Below are positions 35,175 through 43,645 of a stretch of DNA of 64,000 nt, piece after piece. Where the stretch lies: contig NZ_LMFQ01000006.1 in NCBI RefSeq assembly GCF_001426905.1, positions 44,987 to 108,986 on the forward strand. The letters are read 5' to 3'. Source of the DNA: Caulobacter sp. Root1455 (lineage in GTDB: Bacteria; Pseudomonadota; Alphaproteobacteria; Caulobacterales; Caulobacteraceae). Below the pieces are notes generated by a model. It was given only the letters and a program-made list of their open reading frames with translations, was not told where the DNA came from and did no database searches. Within the stretch, counting starts at the first letter, position 1. Each line of letters starts with the position of its first letter. Both the position numbers and the translations under genes were made by a program.

Positions 35175-36425
35175 TCAGCGCAGCGCCGCCTTCAGCGGCT
35201 TCAGCGTCCCGTCGCCCATGTCGCCCTTCACGCCGATCAGCCGGGTCAGCAGCGGATAGACGTCGACATTGTCGAACACCGGCAGCACGACGCCCGACTT
35301 GAAGGCGGGACCGTGGGCGACGAAGACCGCCCGCATGGCGGGATCGAACGGGTCGTAGCCGTGGGCCCCGCCGTCGCGCGGATGCTCCTTCCAGCGCTTT
35401 GCCAGCGCCGACGCCGTGACGAAGTACCAGCCCCGCTCGGCCAGGCAGACGATCGGCGGCACGCGCGGGTTGGTCCCGTAGCCGTAGCGGGCCGGGATCT
35501 TGGCCTTCTCCCAGCAGGTCAGGTGCGGATGGGGCTTCAGCATCGCCGCGGCCACCTCGGCCTCGAAGCCCGGCAAGGCCCGCACGCCGACGATCGAGCC
35601 GGTGCTGACGAACCTGGCCTTGGCGGGATCAACCAGGGTCGAGACCTCGACCAGGCCGCTCAGCGGCTGGGGCGCCATGCCGTGGTCGGCGACGACGACG
35701 ATGTTGGTGGTCTCCAGAAGGCCCCTCGCCTTCAGCCCCGCCACCAGCCTGGCGATCGCGGCGTCCGCCTCGGCGGCGGCGGCCTTCACCTCCGGCGAGC
35801 CCGGTCCGTAGTGGTGGCCCTGGGTGTCGACGCGGTCGAAATAGAGGGTCGCCAAGCCCAGCGGCGGGGCCTTGGCGTCGATCCAGGACAGCACGGTGTC
35901 GACCCGCTCGTCGTAGGTCAGTTTCTCGTCGTACACCTGCCAGTGGCTGGGCCGCACGCCGTCGATCGCCGCTTCCGAGCCCGGCCAGAACAAGATGCCG
36001 GCGTGGACGCCCTGCTGCTCGGCGCTGACCCAGATCGGCTTGGCCTGGTCCCACCAGCGTTCATCGCCGACCGCTTCGTGGTTGGACATGCTGAAGCTGA
36101 CGCCCGGGATTTCGGCGGCCTCCAGCGTGTTGTTGACCATGCCGTTGTGGTCGGGCCGCTTGCCGGTGACCAGGGCGTAGTGGTTCGGATAGGTCAGGGC
36201 CGGGAACGACGGCCGCATGGCCCCGCGAACGCCGCCGGCGGCCAGGGCGCTCAGGGCCGGCGTGTTGCCCCGGTCCAGATAGTCGGGCCGGAAGCCGTCC
36301 AGCGAGATCAGGATGGTGAGGGCCGGCTTCGCGGACGCCTCGGCCGGCGCGGCCTGTGAGGTCGAAGCGCCGGCGTCCAGCAGCAGGGCCAGGACCAGGA
36401 TCATCCAGCGGCAAACAGCGACCAT
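35175..36425 (-). CDS. Secreted alkaline phosphatase-like / nucleotide pyrophosphatase-phosphodiesterase
   Basis: 416 residues. A signal peptide (cleavage near SQA) precedes an NPP-type alkaline-phosphatase-superfamily domain. Metal and nucleophile residues are visible: SLDGFRPDYL (Asp43), ALTYPNHY (Thr78 nucleophile), YFDRVDTQGHHYGP and VVADHGMAP, then GAHGYDPFDPAMRAVFVAHGP. It would hydrolyse phosphodiester or pyrophosphate bonds in the periplasm. ATG 36425 (GAGG about 8 nt upstream) is preferred to the upstream GTGs. Confidence 0.88.
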   Translation of the reverse strand: MVAVCRWMILVLALLLDAGASTSQAAPAEASAKPALTILISLDGFRPDYLDRGNTPALSALAAGGVRGAMRPSFPALTYPNHYALVTGKRPDHNGMVNNTLEAAEIPGVSFSMSNHEAVGDERWWDQAKPIWVSAEQQGVHAGILFWPGSEAAIDGVRPSHWQVYDEKLTYDERVDTVLSWIDAKAPPLGLATLYFDRVDTQGHHYGPGSPEVKAAAAEADAAIARLVAGLKARGLLETTNIVVVADHGMAPQPLSGLVEVSTLVDPAKARFVSTGSIVGVRALPGFEAEVAAAMLKPHPHLTCWEKAKIPARYGYGTNPRVPPIVCLAERGWYFVTASALAKRWKEHPRDGGAHGYDPFDPAMRAVFVAHGPAFKSGVVLPVFDNVDVYPLLTRLIGVKGDMGDGTLKPLKAALR

Positions 36426-36560
36426 CACACGCACCTCGTACTCGGAATGTCCGCCCTATAACCCGCCAGCATGACAGCTCGCCACGCATGACCGCGACTT
36501 AACTTGGCGGGACTCGGGCACCCAGCCATAGTCGCCCCACCTTTCAGGGAGTCGCCTCGC

Positions 36561-36590
36561 ATGACCGCCGCCGGAATCCGCTCCGCATGA
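36561..36590 (+). CDS. Nine-codon leader ORF overlapping the ABC ATPase start
   Basis: ATG 36561 opens a 9-residue frame (MTAAGIRSA) ending at TGA 36588-36590, which overlaps the ATPase ATG (ATGA). The good ribosome-binding site (AGGGAG, 36547-36552) is spaced for this short frame, while the ATPase start has none of its own, so the ATPase may be reached by translational coupling. Confidence 0.4.
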   Translation: MTAAGIRSA

Positions 36591-37492
36591 GCTTCGCCCT
36601 GGAGGCCGACAGCCTCGTCAAGACGTACGGCGCGGTGCGGGCCCTGGACGGTCTGTCGCTGCGCATCCCGACCGGCGGCGTGTTCGGCGTGCTGGGCCCC
36701 AACGGCGCGGGCAAGAGCACCCTGTTCCGCATCGCGCTGGGCCTGGTGCGGCCGACCAGCGGCACGGCGCGGCTGTTCGGCGCGTCGGCGGGCCAGGCCG
36801 CTTCCCTGCGCCGGGTCGGGGCGATGATCGAGACCCCGCGCTATCCGCCCTATCTGACCGCCCGCGAGGTGCTGAGGATGCTGGCCCTGGAAAGCGGCGT
36901 CAGCGGCTCGGCCGATATCGAGTACTGGCTCGAGCGCGTGGGCCTGGGCGGCGCGGCCGACCGCAAGGCCGGAACGTTCTCGGTGGGCATGAAGCAGCGC
37001 CTGGGCTTGGCCGCGGCCTTCTTCACCCGCCCCGAACTGGTGATCCTGGACGAGCCGACCAGCGGCATGGACCCGGCCGGCATCCAGGAGATCCGCGCCC
37101 TGATCCGCGACCTGGCCGACAAGGAGGGCGTGACCATCATCCTGGCCAGCCACCAGTTGGACGAGGTCCGTCGGGTCTGCGACCGGGTGGCGATCTTCTC
37201 CAAGGGCAAGCTGGCCGCCGAGGGCGACGTCGAGGCCCTGACCGGCGGCAAGCCGCGCCTGCGCCTGACCGTCTCGCCGATCGACAAGGCCCTGGCGGTG
37301 CTGGGCGACAAGGGCGAGCCCGACGGCCAAAACGCCGTGCTGGCCGACGTCCTGCGCGCCGAAACCCCGGCCCTGATCCGCGCTCTGGTCGAGGCCGGGG
37401 TCGAGATCACCGAAGCCCGCTGGCGCGAGGCCGACCTGGAAAGCGCCTATCTCGGCGCGCTTGAGCCCAAGGACCTCGCCGATGCTCGCTGA
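36587..37492 (+). CDS. ABC transporter ATP-binding protein
   Basis: 301 residues. Walker A GPNGAGKST is at 37-45, the signature FSVGMKQRL near 128 and Walker B LVILDEPTSGMDP; the switch His is in LASHQLDE. It has the bacitracin/lantibiotic-exporter-like organisation with an approximately 80-residue C-terminal extension. It overlaps the permease by 11 nt. The pair forms an ABC-2 exporter of unknown substrate. Confidence 0.88.
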   Translation: MSFALEADSLVKTYGAVRALDGLSLRIPTGGVFGVLGPNGAGKSTLFRIALGLVRPTSGTARLFGASAGQAASLRRVGAMIETPRYPPYLTAREVLRMLALESGVSGSADIEYWLERVGLGGAADRKAGTFSVGMKQRLGLAAAFFTRPELVILDEPTSGMDPAGIQEIRALIRDLADKEGVTIILASHQLDEVRRVCDRVAIFSKGKLAAEGDVEALTGGKPRLRLTVSPIDKALAVLGDKGEPDGQNAVLADVLRAETPALIRALVEAGVEITEARWREADLESAYLGALEPKDLADAR

Positions 37493-38300
37493 CGCCATCG
37501 CCGCCGAGCGCTTCCGCCTGTCTCGCGACCGGGTGTCCCTGTTCTGGGGCTTTGGTTTCATGCCGCTGATCGCGATGCTGTTCAGCATGGCCGGCGACCT
37601 GTTCGTCCGCATCGTGCTGCGCAAGGGCGTGCCCGGCGAAACGACCGTGGACCTGGCCAACCGGGCCATGGGCGCCGTGGCCGGCGCTTCGGGTCCGGTC
37701 ACCGCCCTGTTCCTGCTGATCGGCGCGGCCGCGATCTTCGCCGGCGACTATCGCTGGGAGACCTGGCGATTGATCACGCCCCGCAACAGCCGGGTCAACC
37801 TGCTGGCCGCCAAGCTGATCGTCCTCGCCGAGGTCGCGGCCTGGAGTCTGCTGCTGACCGCCTTCACCGCCGTGCTGGCCGGGTTGTTCGGCAGCGTGGT
37901 CAATCACGCCCGCCTGGTCGCGCCGCCGATCGGCTCGGCCTTCCTGGGCCATTTCGCCGGCGTATTCGTGATCACCTGGCTGGAAGTGCTGGTGATCGGC
38001 GCCCTGGCCGCCGTGGTCGGGGTCCTGACCCGCTCGACGATGGGCGCGGTGATCGCCGGCTTCGTGGTGGTGTTCGTGCAATCGACCCTGGCCGCCACCA
38101 TGCAGGCCGCGACCTGGAAGTCCCTGGCGATCCCGGCCTATGCCGGACGCATCCTGAAGACCTTCGTCGCCGCCCCCGCCGAGGTGCGGCCAGAGGGCGG
38201 CCCGGCCGGCCTGGCGCTGGTGCTGCTGCTGGTCTGGCTGATCGTGCTGGCCGGCGGCGCGGTGGTGCTGTTCCGCCGCCAGGACCTGACCAAGGAATAG
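37482..38300 (+). CDS. ABC-2 type permease
   Basis: 272 residues with six TM segments. The ABC-2 conserved GDYRWETWRLITPRNSRVNLLAAKL segment follows TM2, typical of permeases paired with BcrA-like ATPases. ATG 37482 lies inside the ATPase gene (11-nt overlap). It converges on the chemoreceptor pseudogene 6 bp away. Confidence 0.85.
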   Translation: MLADAIAAERFRLSRDRVSLFWGFGFMPLIAMLFSMAGDLFVRIVLRKGVPGETTVDLANRAMGAVAGASGPVTALFLLIGAAAIFAGDYRWETWRLITPRNSRVNLLAAKLIVLAEVAAWSLLLTAFTAVLAGLFGSVVNHARLVAPPIGSAFLGHFAGVFVITWLEVLVIGALAAVVGVLTRSTMGAVIAGFVVVFVQSTLAATMQAATWKSLAIPAYAGRILKTFVAAPAEVRPEGGPAGLALVLLLVWLIVLAGGAVVLFRRQDLTKE

Positions 38301-38306
38301 CGGGCC

Positions 38307-40123
38307 CTACGCCGCCGCCCAGGTCCTCTGGTCGGCCCCGACCTGGAAGTGCTCGACTTGGGCCTCCAGGCGCACGGCGTCGTCGGCCAGGCCGCGGCTG
38401 GCCGCGCTGGCTTGTTCGGCCATGGCGGCGTTCTGCTGGATGACCTGGTCCATCTGGCCGACCGCCAGGTCGACCTCGGCCAGGCCGGCGGCCTGCTCGC
38501 GGCTGGACTGGGCGATCTGCTCCATCAGCCCGCCGATCACGCCCACGCGTTCGACGATGTCGCCCAGCGCCGCCCCGGCCTCGCCCACCAGGGTCACGCC
38601 CGAGCGGACATGGTCGGACGATTCCGAGATCAGCCCCTTGATCTCCTTGGCCGCTTCGGCCGAGCGCTGGGCCAGGGCCCGCACTTCCTGCGCCACCACG
38701 GCGAAGCCGCGGCCGGCGTCGCCGGCCCGGGCCGCCTCGACCCCGGCGTTCAAGGCCAGAAGGTTGGTCTGGAAGGCGATCTCGTCGATCACGCCCAGGA
38801 TCTGCGAGACCTTGGCCGAGGAGCTTTCGATCTGGCTCATGGCCTCGGCCGCGCGGCCCACCACCTGGCTGGAGCGGTCGGCGACCGTGCGGCTGTCGAT
38901 CACGGCGCTGTTGGCCTCGTTCGCGCCCTCGGCGGTGCGTTTGACGCTGGCGCTGACCTCGCCCAGGGCGGAGGCCGTCTCGGCCAGACTGGCGGCCTGG
39001 CGTTCGGTGCGGGCCGAGAGATCCTCGATCGCGCCGCTGATCTCGCCGGCCCCGGCCCGCAGGCCCCGGCCCGCAGGCCGCCGGCCCCTTCGATCACCTC
39101 GCTCAGGGCCGCCTCCAGCCCGGCGATCGCCCGGTTGAAGTCGCCGCGCAAGCCTTCGTAGGCGCTGGGGAAAGCCGTCTCCAGCCGCGCCGTCAGGTCG
39201 CCGGACTTGAGCCGGGCCACGGCCGCGCCCAAGGCCTCGACCACCTGCAGGCGGCCGGCCTCCTCGGACCGCCGCTCGGCGTCGTGCCGAGCCTTGGCGG
39301 CTTCGGTTTCGTCGCGTTCGGCCGCGATGCGATCCTCGGCCGCCTGCCGCGCGACGATCGCCTCGCGGAACACGGCCACTGAATTGGCCATCTCGCCGAT
39401 CTCGTCGCCGCGCCCGGCGAAGGGTACGGCCCGGTCGTAGTCGCCGGCCGCCAGCCTGCCCATGAAGCCGGTCATGGCCTGGATCGGCTTGACGATGCGG
39501 CGGCTCATCAGGGTGATCCCGCCGCCCACGACCAACAGCATCAGGACTCCCGCCCCGGCCAGCAGGACGAAGGCCAGGCGGGTCTGGCCCGCGGCGCGCG
39601 CTTCCACCGCCGCGGCGTCGTGATTGGCCATGACCACGACCTTGTCGATCACGGCGCGGTGGGTCTCGTAGGCGGCGTCGGCCCGGGCCAGGCCTTGGCG
39701 GGCCCGCTCCAGGTCGCCGGACCGGACGGCGGGCAGGATCTCCTGATCGATCTCCCGCCAGAACTCCATGGCCGGCGCGGACGACTCGTCGACCAGCATG
39801 GCGCGCATGGCCGGATCGATCGGCGCGGTCTTCCAATAGGCGTTGCGGGTGTCGTAGTCCTTGCGCAACGCGGCCAGCTTGTCGGCGGCGGCGTCCACGG
39901 TGTCGGGATGAGCCACCAGCTTCGTGGCGACCAGGTCGGCCTCGACCACGTAGAGCGGCGGGGGCAGGATGTCGGCGACGATGTCCTTGTTGTCGACGAT
40001 CTGGCGGAACAGCGGACCGCCGACGCGCAGGCCCTCGATCGCGAACAGAGCCAGGCCGCCGGCCAGGATCAAGCCCGCCGCGAGCGCGCCGCCGAAGCCG
40101 CGCATGACGCCGGAGATCTTCAT
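38307..40123 (-). pseudogene. Methyl-accepting chemotaxis protein gene, frameshifted by a 14-bp duplication
   Basis: The first frame (from ATG 40123) encodes a TM (about 11-30), a periplasmic four-helix-type sensor (about 35-180), a second TM (about 190-212), HAMP ([24 protein letters not shown]) and a further helical region. The second frame encodes the signalling domain with the hairpin tip [21 protein letters not shown]. The switch lies at two perfect 14-bp direct copies (39049-39062 and 39063-39076). Removing one copy gives a single 600-residue frame reading [14 protein letters not shown] across the junction. As is, translation gives a 407-residue product without the CheW/CheA-binding tip. 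Confidence 0.85.
39049..39076. repeat. 14-bp perfect tandem duplication inside the chemoreceptor gene
   Basis: GCCCCGGCCCGCAG occurs twice in a row. The duplication adds 14 nt and shifts the reading frame. It is GC-rich and slippage-prone. Confidence 0.9.
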
Positions 40124-40232
40124 CTCCACCCTCCCCCGAACTTTCAAACGCGGAGGATGGGGCGACGAGGTGAACAAAACCTCTACCATGACGGCGACCC
40201 GCCTGACGCAACCTGTCGCAGGCCCCAGACGC

Positions 40233-40258
40233 AAGAAAGACCCCGGATCGCTCCGGGG
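40233..40258 (-). terminator. Terminator at the end of the ribosomal/alpha operon
   Basis: A CCCCGGA / TCCGGGG stem with a TCGC-type loop (40241-40258) is followed on the minus strand by TCTTTCTT. It lies 29 nt after the rplQ stop. Confidence 0.75.
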
Positions 40259-40286
40259 CCTCTTTCGTCAGCCGAGGCTGAAAATC

Positions 40287-40700
40287 TTAGTCGTCCGAGT
40301 CGTTCGAGAAGACCGGGCCCGAATCCTTGCCCTTGGCCGAGACGTCGCGGTCGACGAACTCGATGACGGCCAGCGGGGCGTTGTCGCCGTAGCGGAAGCC
40401 GGCCTTCAGGACGCGGATGTAGCCGCCCTGACGGTCCTTGTAGCGGGGACCGATGGTGGCGAACAGCTTGCCGACTTGCTCGACGTCGCGGACGGTGCTG
40501 ATGGCCTGACGACGCGCGTGCAGGTCGCCGCGCTTGGCCAGGGTGACCAGCTTTTCGACGAAGGGACGCAGTTCCTTGGCCTTCGGAAGGGTGGTGACGA
40601 TCTGCTCGTGCTTGATCAGCGAGGCCGACATGTTGGCGAACATGGCGGTGCGGTGAGCGGACGTACGGCCCAGTTTACGGTGAGCTTTACCGTGACGCAT
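40287..40700 (-). CDS. rplQ: 50S ribosomal protein L17
   Basis: 137 residues. The N-terminus [17 protein letters not shown] and the [16 protein letters not shown] block are diagnostic. The acidic C-terminal extension (after about residue 115) is common in alphaproteobacteria. It is the last gene of the rpsM-rpsK-rpoA-rplQ unit, separated from rpoA by 204 bp that hold GC-rich dyads but no gene. Confidence 0.97.
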   Translation of the reverse strand: MRHGKAHRKLGRTSAHRTAMFANMSASLIKHEQIVTTLPKAKELRPFVEKLVTLAKRGDLHARRQAISTVRDVEQVGKLFATIGPRYKDRQGGYIRVLKAGFRYGDNAPLAVIEFVDRDVSAKGKDSGPVFSNDSDD

Positions 40701-40904
40701 TGTGGTCTCTCCTGGGCCTTGGCCCGCTGTAGCGCGAAGAAGAAGCGCTGATTGTCACCAATCCCAGCGGCGTCCCTGCCGGGTTCAGAACGAAGCGCCG
40801 GGGCCCTCCACCGCTGGTGCGGCTTCAAAAGGCCCAGGCCGCCCCCAAATCCCAAGGGAAATGGCAGGCGGCCCGGATTAAGCGCGGTACTCGGTTTACT
40901 CTTC

Positions 40905-41921
40905 TTAGATCTGGTCTTCGAACTTCTTGGCCAGGTCTTCGATGTTTTCCGGCGGCCAGTTCGGAACGTCCATGCCCAGGTGCAGACCCATGCCGGCCAG
41001 CACTTCCTTGATTTCGTTCAAGGACTTGCGGCCGAAGTTCGGCGTGCGGAGCATTTCGGCTTCGGTCTTCTGGATCAGGTCGCCGATGTAGACGATGTTG
41101 TCGTTCTTCAGGCAGTTGGCCGAGCGGACCGACAGTTCCAGTTCGTCCACCTTCTTCAGCAGGGCCGGGTTGAACGGCAGTTCCGGCTTGGCCTCGTCGG
41201 CCGTCTTGGCCTTGGGCTCTTCGAAGGTGATGAAGATCTGCAGCTGGTCTTGCAGGATGCGGGCGGCGTAGGCCACCGCGTCCACCGGCGTGACGGCGCC
41301 GTTGGTTTCCACTTCCAGGATCAGCTTGTCATAGTCCAGCGACTGGCCTTGACGGGTCGGCTCGACGCGATAGGCGACGCGCTTGACCGGCGAGTACAGG
41401 GCGTCGACGGCGATCAGGCCGATCGGCGCGTCTTCCGGACGGTTCTTGTCGGCCGGGACGTAGCCCTTGCCGGTGTTGACCGTGAACTCCATGCGCACCG
41501 AAGCGCCGTCGTCCAGCGTGCAGAGCACGTGGTCGGGGTTCAGGATCTCGATGTCGGCCGGGGTTTCGATCTGACCAGCGGTCACCGGACCGGGGCCCGT
41601 GGCGCGCAGGGTCATGCGCTTGGGGCCTTCGGCGTGCATGCGCACGGCCAGCTGCTTGATGTTCAGAACGATGTCGACGACGTCTTCGCGGACGCCTTCG
41701 AGCGAGGAGAATTCGTGCACCACGCCATCGATCTGGATGGCGGTGACGGCGGCGCCCTGAAGCGAGGAGAGCAGGACGCGGCGGAGAGCGTTGCCGAGCG
41801 TCACACCGAAGCCGCGTTCGAGCGGCTCAGCCACGATGCGAGCCTTGCGGGTCGCGTCGGCGCCAGTCTCGATTTGCGGCTTCTCAGGACGGATCAGCTC
41901 GTTCCAGTTTCTTTCGATCAC
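40905..41921 (-). CDS. rpoA: RNA polymerase alpha subunit
   Basis: 338 residues. The N-terminal dimerisation domain (to about 235) has [21 protein letters not shown]. The C-terminal domain (about 255-330) has [21 protein letters not shown] and [14 protein letters not shown], which bind UP elements and activators. The start is GTG 41921. The gap to rpsK is 75 bp and contains a small GC dyad. Confidence 0.98.
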   Translation of the reverse strand: MIERNWNELIRPEKPQIETGADATRKARIVAEPLERGFGVTLGNALRRVLLSSLQGAAVTAIQIDGVVHEFSSLEGVREDVVDIVLNIKQLAVRMHAEGPKRMTLRATGPGPVTAGQIETPADIEILNPDHVLCTLDDGASVRMEFTVNTGKGYVPADKNRPEDAPIGLIAVDALYSPVKRVAYRVEPTRQGQSLDYDKLILEVETNGAVTPVDAVAYAARILQDQLQIFITFEEPKAKTADEAKPELPFNPALLKKVDELELSVRSANCLKNDNIVYIGDLIQKTEAEMLRTPNFGRKSLNEIKEVLAGMGLHLGMDVPNWPPENIEDLAKKFEDQI

Positions 41922-41996
41922 GTGGTCGATCCCTTGAACGCGGCTCGCCGGCCGCGAATCTCGCAGCCGGCGATGGAGAATTGGGTCTTAATAGTA

Positions 41997-42386
41997 CTAG
42001 ACGCGACGACGCTTGGGCGGACGGCAGCCGTTGTGCGGGATCGGCGTCACGTCGCGGATGGTCGTGATGGTCATGCCCGCGGCCTGGAGGGCGCGCAGGG
42101 CCGACTCACGGCCAGAACCCGGACCCGACACGTTGACCTCGAGGGTCTTCACACCGTGCTCGGCGGCCTTCTTGCCCGCGTCTTCCGCAGCCATCTGAGC
42201 GGCGTACGGGGTCGACTTGCGCGAGCCCTTGAAGCCCATCATGCCGGCGCTCGACCAGGAGATGGTGTTCCCCTGAGCGTCGGTGATGGTGATCATGGTG
42301 TTGTTGAACGAGGCGTTCACGTGCGCCACGCCCGAGGTGATGTTCTTGCGTTCGCGCTTTTTAACGCGTGCCGGTTCCTTGGCCAT
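41997..42386 (-). CDS. rpsK: 30S ribosomal protein S11
   Basis: 129 residues. [15 protein letters not shown] and the C-terminal [17 protein letters not shown] are diagnostic. It forms part of the mRNA exit platform. It follows rpsM by 13 bp. Confidence 0.98.
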   Translation of the reverse strand: MAKEPARVKKRERKNITSGVAHVNASFNNTMITITDAQGNTISWSSAGMMGFKGSRKSTPYAAQMAAEDAGKKAAEHGVKTLEVNVSGPGSGRESALRALQAAGMTITTIRDVTPIPHNGCRPPKRRRV

Positions 42387-42399
42387 CGTTCAGGCTGCC

Positions 42400-42768
42400 T
42401 TACTTCTTCTTGCCGGCGATCGGCTTGGCCGGGCCCTTGCGGGTGCGGGCATTGGTGTGGGTGCGCTGACCGCGGACCGGCAGGCCCTTGCGGTGACGCA
42501 GGCCGCGGTAGCAGGCCAGGTCCATCAGACGCTTGATGTTCATCGAGTTTTCGCGGCGCAGGTCGCCCTCGACGGTGAAGTCCTTGTCGATCGTTTCACG
42601 GATCGCCAGAACTTCGGCGTCGGTCAGCTGATTGACCCGGCGGGCGTCATCGATGCCCACCTTCGTGACGATGTCACGAGCGGACTTCTGGCCAATGCCA
42701 TGAATGTACTGAAGCGCGATCAAAACGCGCTTGTTCGTCGGGATGTTGACGCCTGCAATACGGGCCAC
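42400..42768 (-). CDS. rpsM: 30S ribosomal protein S13
   Basis: 122 residues from GTG 42768, chosen because AGGAG lies about 9 nt upstream and the product then begins with the canonical [10 protein letters not shown]; an in-frame GTG at 42789 would add seven residues. The C-terminal tail is [25 protein letters not shown]. It is the first gene of the alpha operon. Confidence 0.97.
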   Translation of the reverse strand: MARIAGVNIPTNKRVLIALQYIHGIGQKSARDIVTKVGIDDARRVNQLTDAEVLAIRETIDKDFTVEGDLRRENSMNIKRLMDLACYRGLRHRKGLPVRGQRTHTNARTRKGPAKPIAGKKK

Positions 42769-42875
42769 GTCTAATGTTCTCCTAGTCACGCACTAAAGAC
42801 GCGAACGGCGCGCCCGGCCCGGTCTTTCGACCCAGTCCGGCGCGCACAGATCGCGCCCTTTCGCGGAAGCGCCCC

Positions 42876-42903
42876 GTTATAGGGATAGTTGCGCATCCGT
42901 CAA
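42876..42903 (-). promoter_or_regulatory. Promoter of the rpsM-rpsK-rpoA-rplQ operon
   Basis: On the minus strand TTGACG (42903-42898), a 16-nt spacer and TATAAC (42881-42876) form a near-consensus sigma-70-type promoter. The start would be near 42869, leaving an approximately 100-nt leader before the rpsM GTG. Confidence 0.65.
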
Positions 42904-42907
42904 TGGC

Positions 42908-42933
42908 GGAATCCGCTCGAATGAACGGATTCC
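42908..42933. promoter_or_regulatory. Dyad with two GANTC sites after adk
   Basis: GGAATCCG-N10-CGGATTCC (42908-42915 and 42926-42933) is a perfect 8-bp inverted repeat placed between the adk stop and the -35 of the rpsM promoter. Each arm carries a GANTC (CcrM-type) sequence. It could act as a weak terminator for adk or as a methylation-sensitive site; neither is shown. Confidence 0.4.
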
Positions 42934-42942
42934 AACGAAGTT

Positions 42943-43512
42943 TCAGGCCACGACCGAAAGCGCGGCGTCGATCGACGCGGCCACGGTGTCCACCGAGGCC
43001 ATGCCGTCCAGTTCCACGAGCTTGCCTTGCTCGCGGTAGTAAGGGAGCAGCGGCGCGGTCTGGGCGTTGTAGGCCGCCAGGCGCGTCACGAACACTTCCG
43101 GGTTGTCGTCGGGTCGGCCCTGCTCGGCGAATCGCTTGGAGATCCGCTCGATGAGCGCCGGCTCGTCTACCTTGAGTCGGAGAACCGAGTCGATCTTCTG
43201 ACCGCGCTTGGCCAGGATGGCGTCCAGGGCCCGCGCCTGGGGCACGGTGCGGGGGAAACCGTCGAAGATGGCGCCGCCGGCGGCTTCCGCCTCGGGCAGC
43301 CGGTCCTCGATCAGGGCGATGACGATCTCGTCGGTGACCAGCTCGCCGCGGTCCAGCACGCCCTTGACCTTCTGACCGAGCTCGGAGCCCGAGGCGATGG
43401 CGGCGCGCAGCATGTCGCCGGTCGACAGCTGGACCATGCCCCGCTGCTCGACCAGGCGCTTGGCCTGGGTGCCCTTGCCCGCCGCCGGCGGCCCGAACAG
43501 GATCAAGTTCAT
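42943..43512 (-). CDS. adk: Adenylate kinase (short-LID form)
   Basis: 189 residues. The P-loop is GPPAAGKGTQ (about 7-16), with FDGFPRTVPQARALD and ERISKRFAEQGRPDDNPE in place of the long LID insertion, as in most alphaproteobacteria. It converts ATP and AMP to 2 ADP. ATG 43512 is preferred over TTG 43515. It lies after secY but beyond an intrinsic terminator. Confidence 0.96.
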   Translation of the reverse strand: MNLILFGPPAAGKGTQAKRLVEQRGMVQLSTGDMLRAAIASGSELGQKVKGVLDRGELVTDEIVIALIEDRLPEAEAAGGAIFDGFPRTVPQARALDAILAKRGQKIDSVLRLKVDEPALIERISKRFAEQGRPDDNPEVFVTRLAAYNAQTAPLLPYYREQGKLVELDGMASVDTVAASIDAALSVVA

Positions 43513-43578
43513 CAATGCGCTTCCTGCGTTTCCACGGGTCTGCCGCCCGCGTCCGCTCAGACCTAGAGTGCGTTCGCT

Positions 43579-43614
43579 AAAAACGGAAGCCGGTTTGTGA
43601 CAAACCGGCTTCCG
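43579..43614 (-). terminator. Intrinsic terminator between secY and adk
   Basis: A perfect 14-bp stem (43584-43597 with 43601-43614, loop TGA/TCA) is followed on the minus strand by TTTTT (43583-43579). It is 32 nt after the secY stop and about 70 nt before adk. Confidence 0.85.
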
Positions 43615-43645
43615 CGTTCTTGCCTTACGCAGCGTCGGGAAAGGC

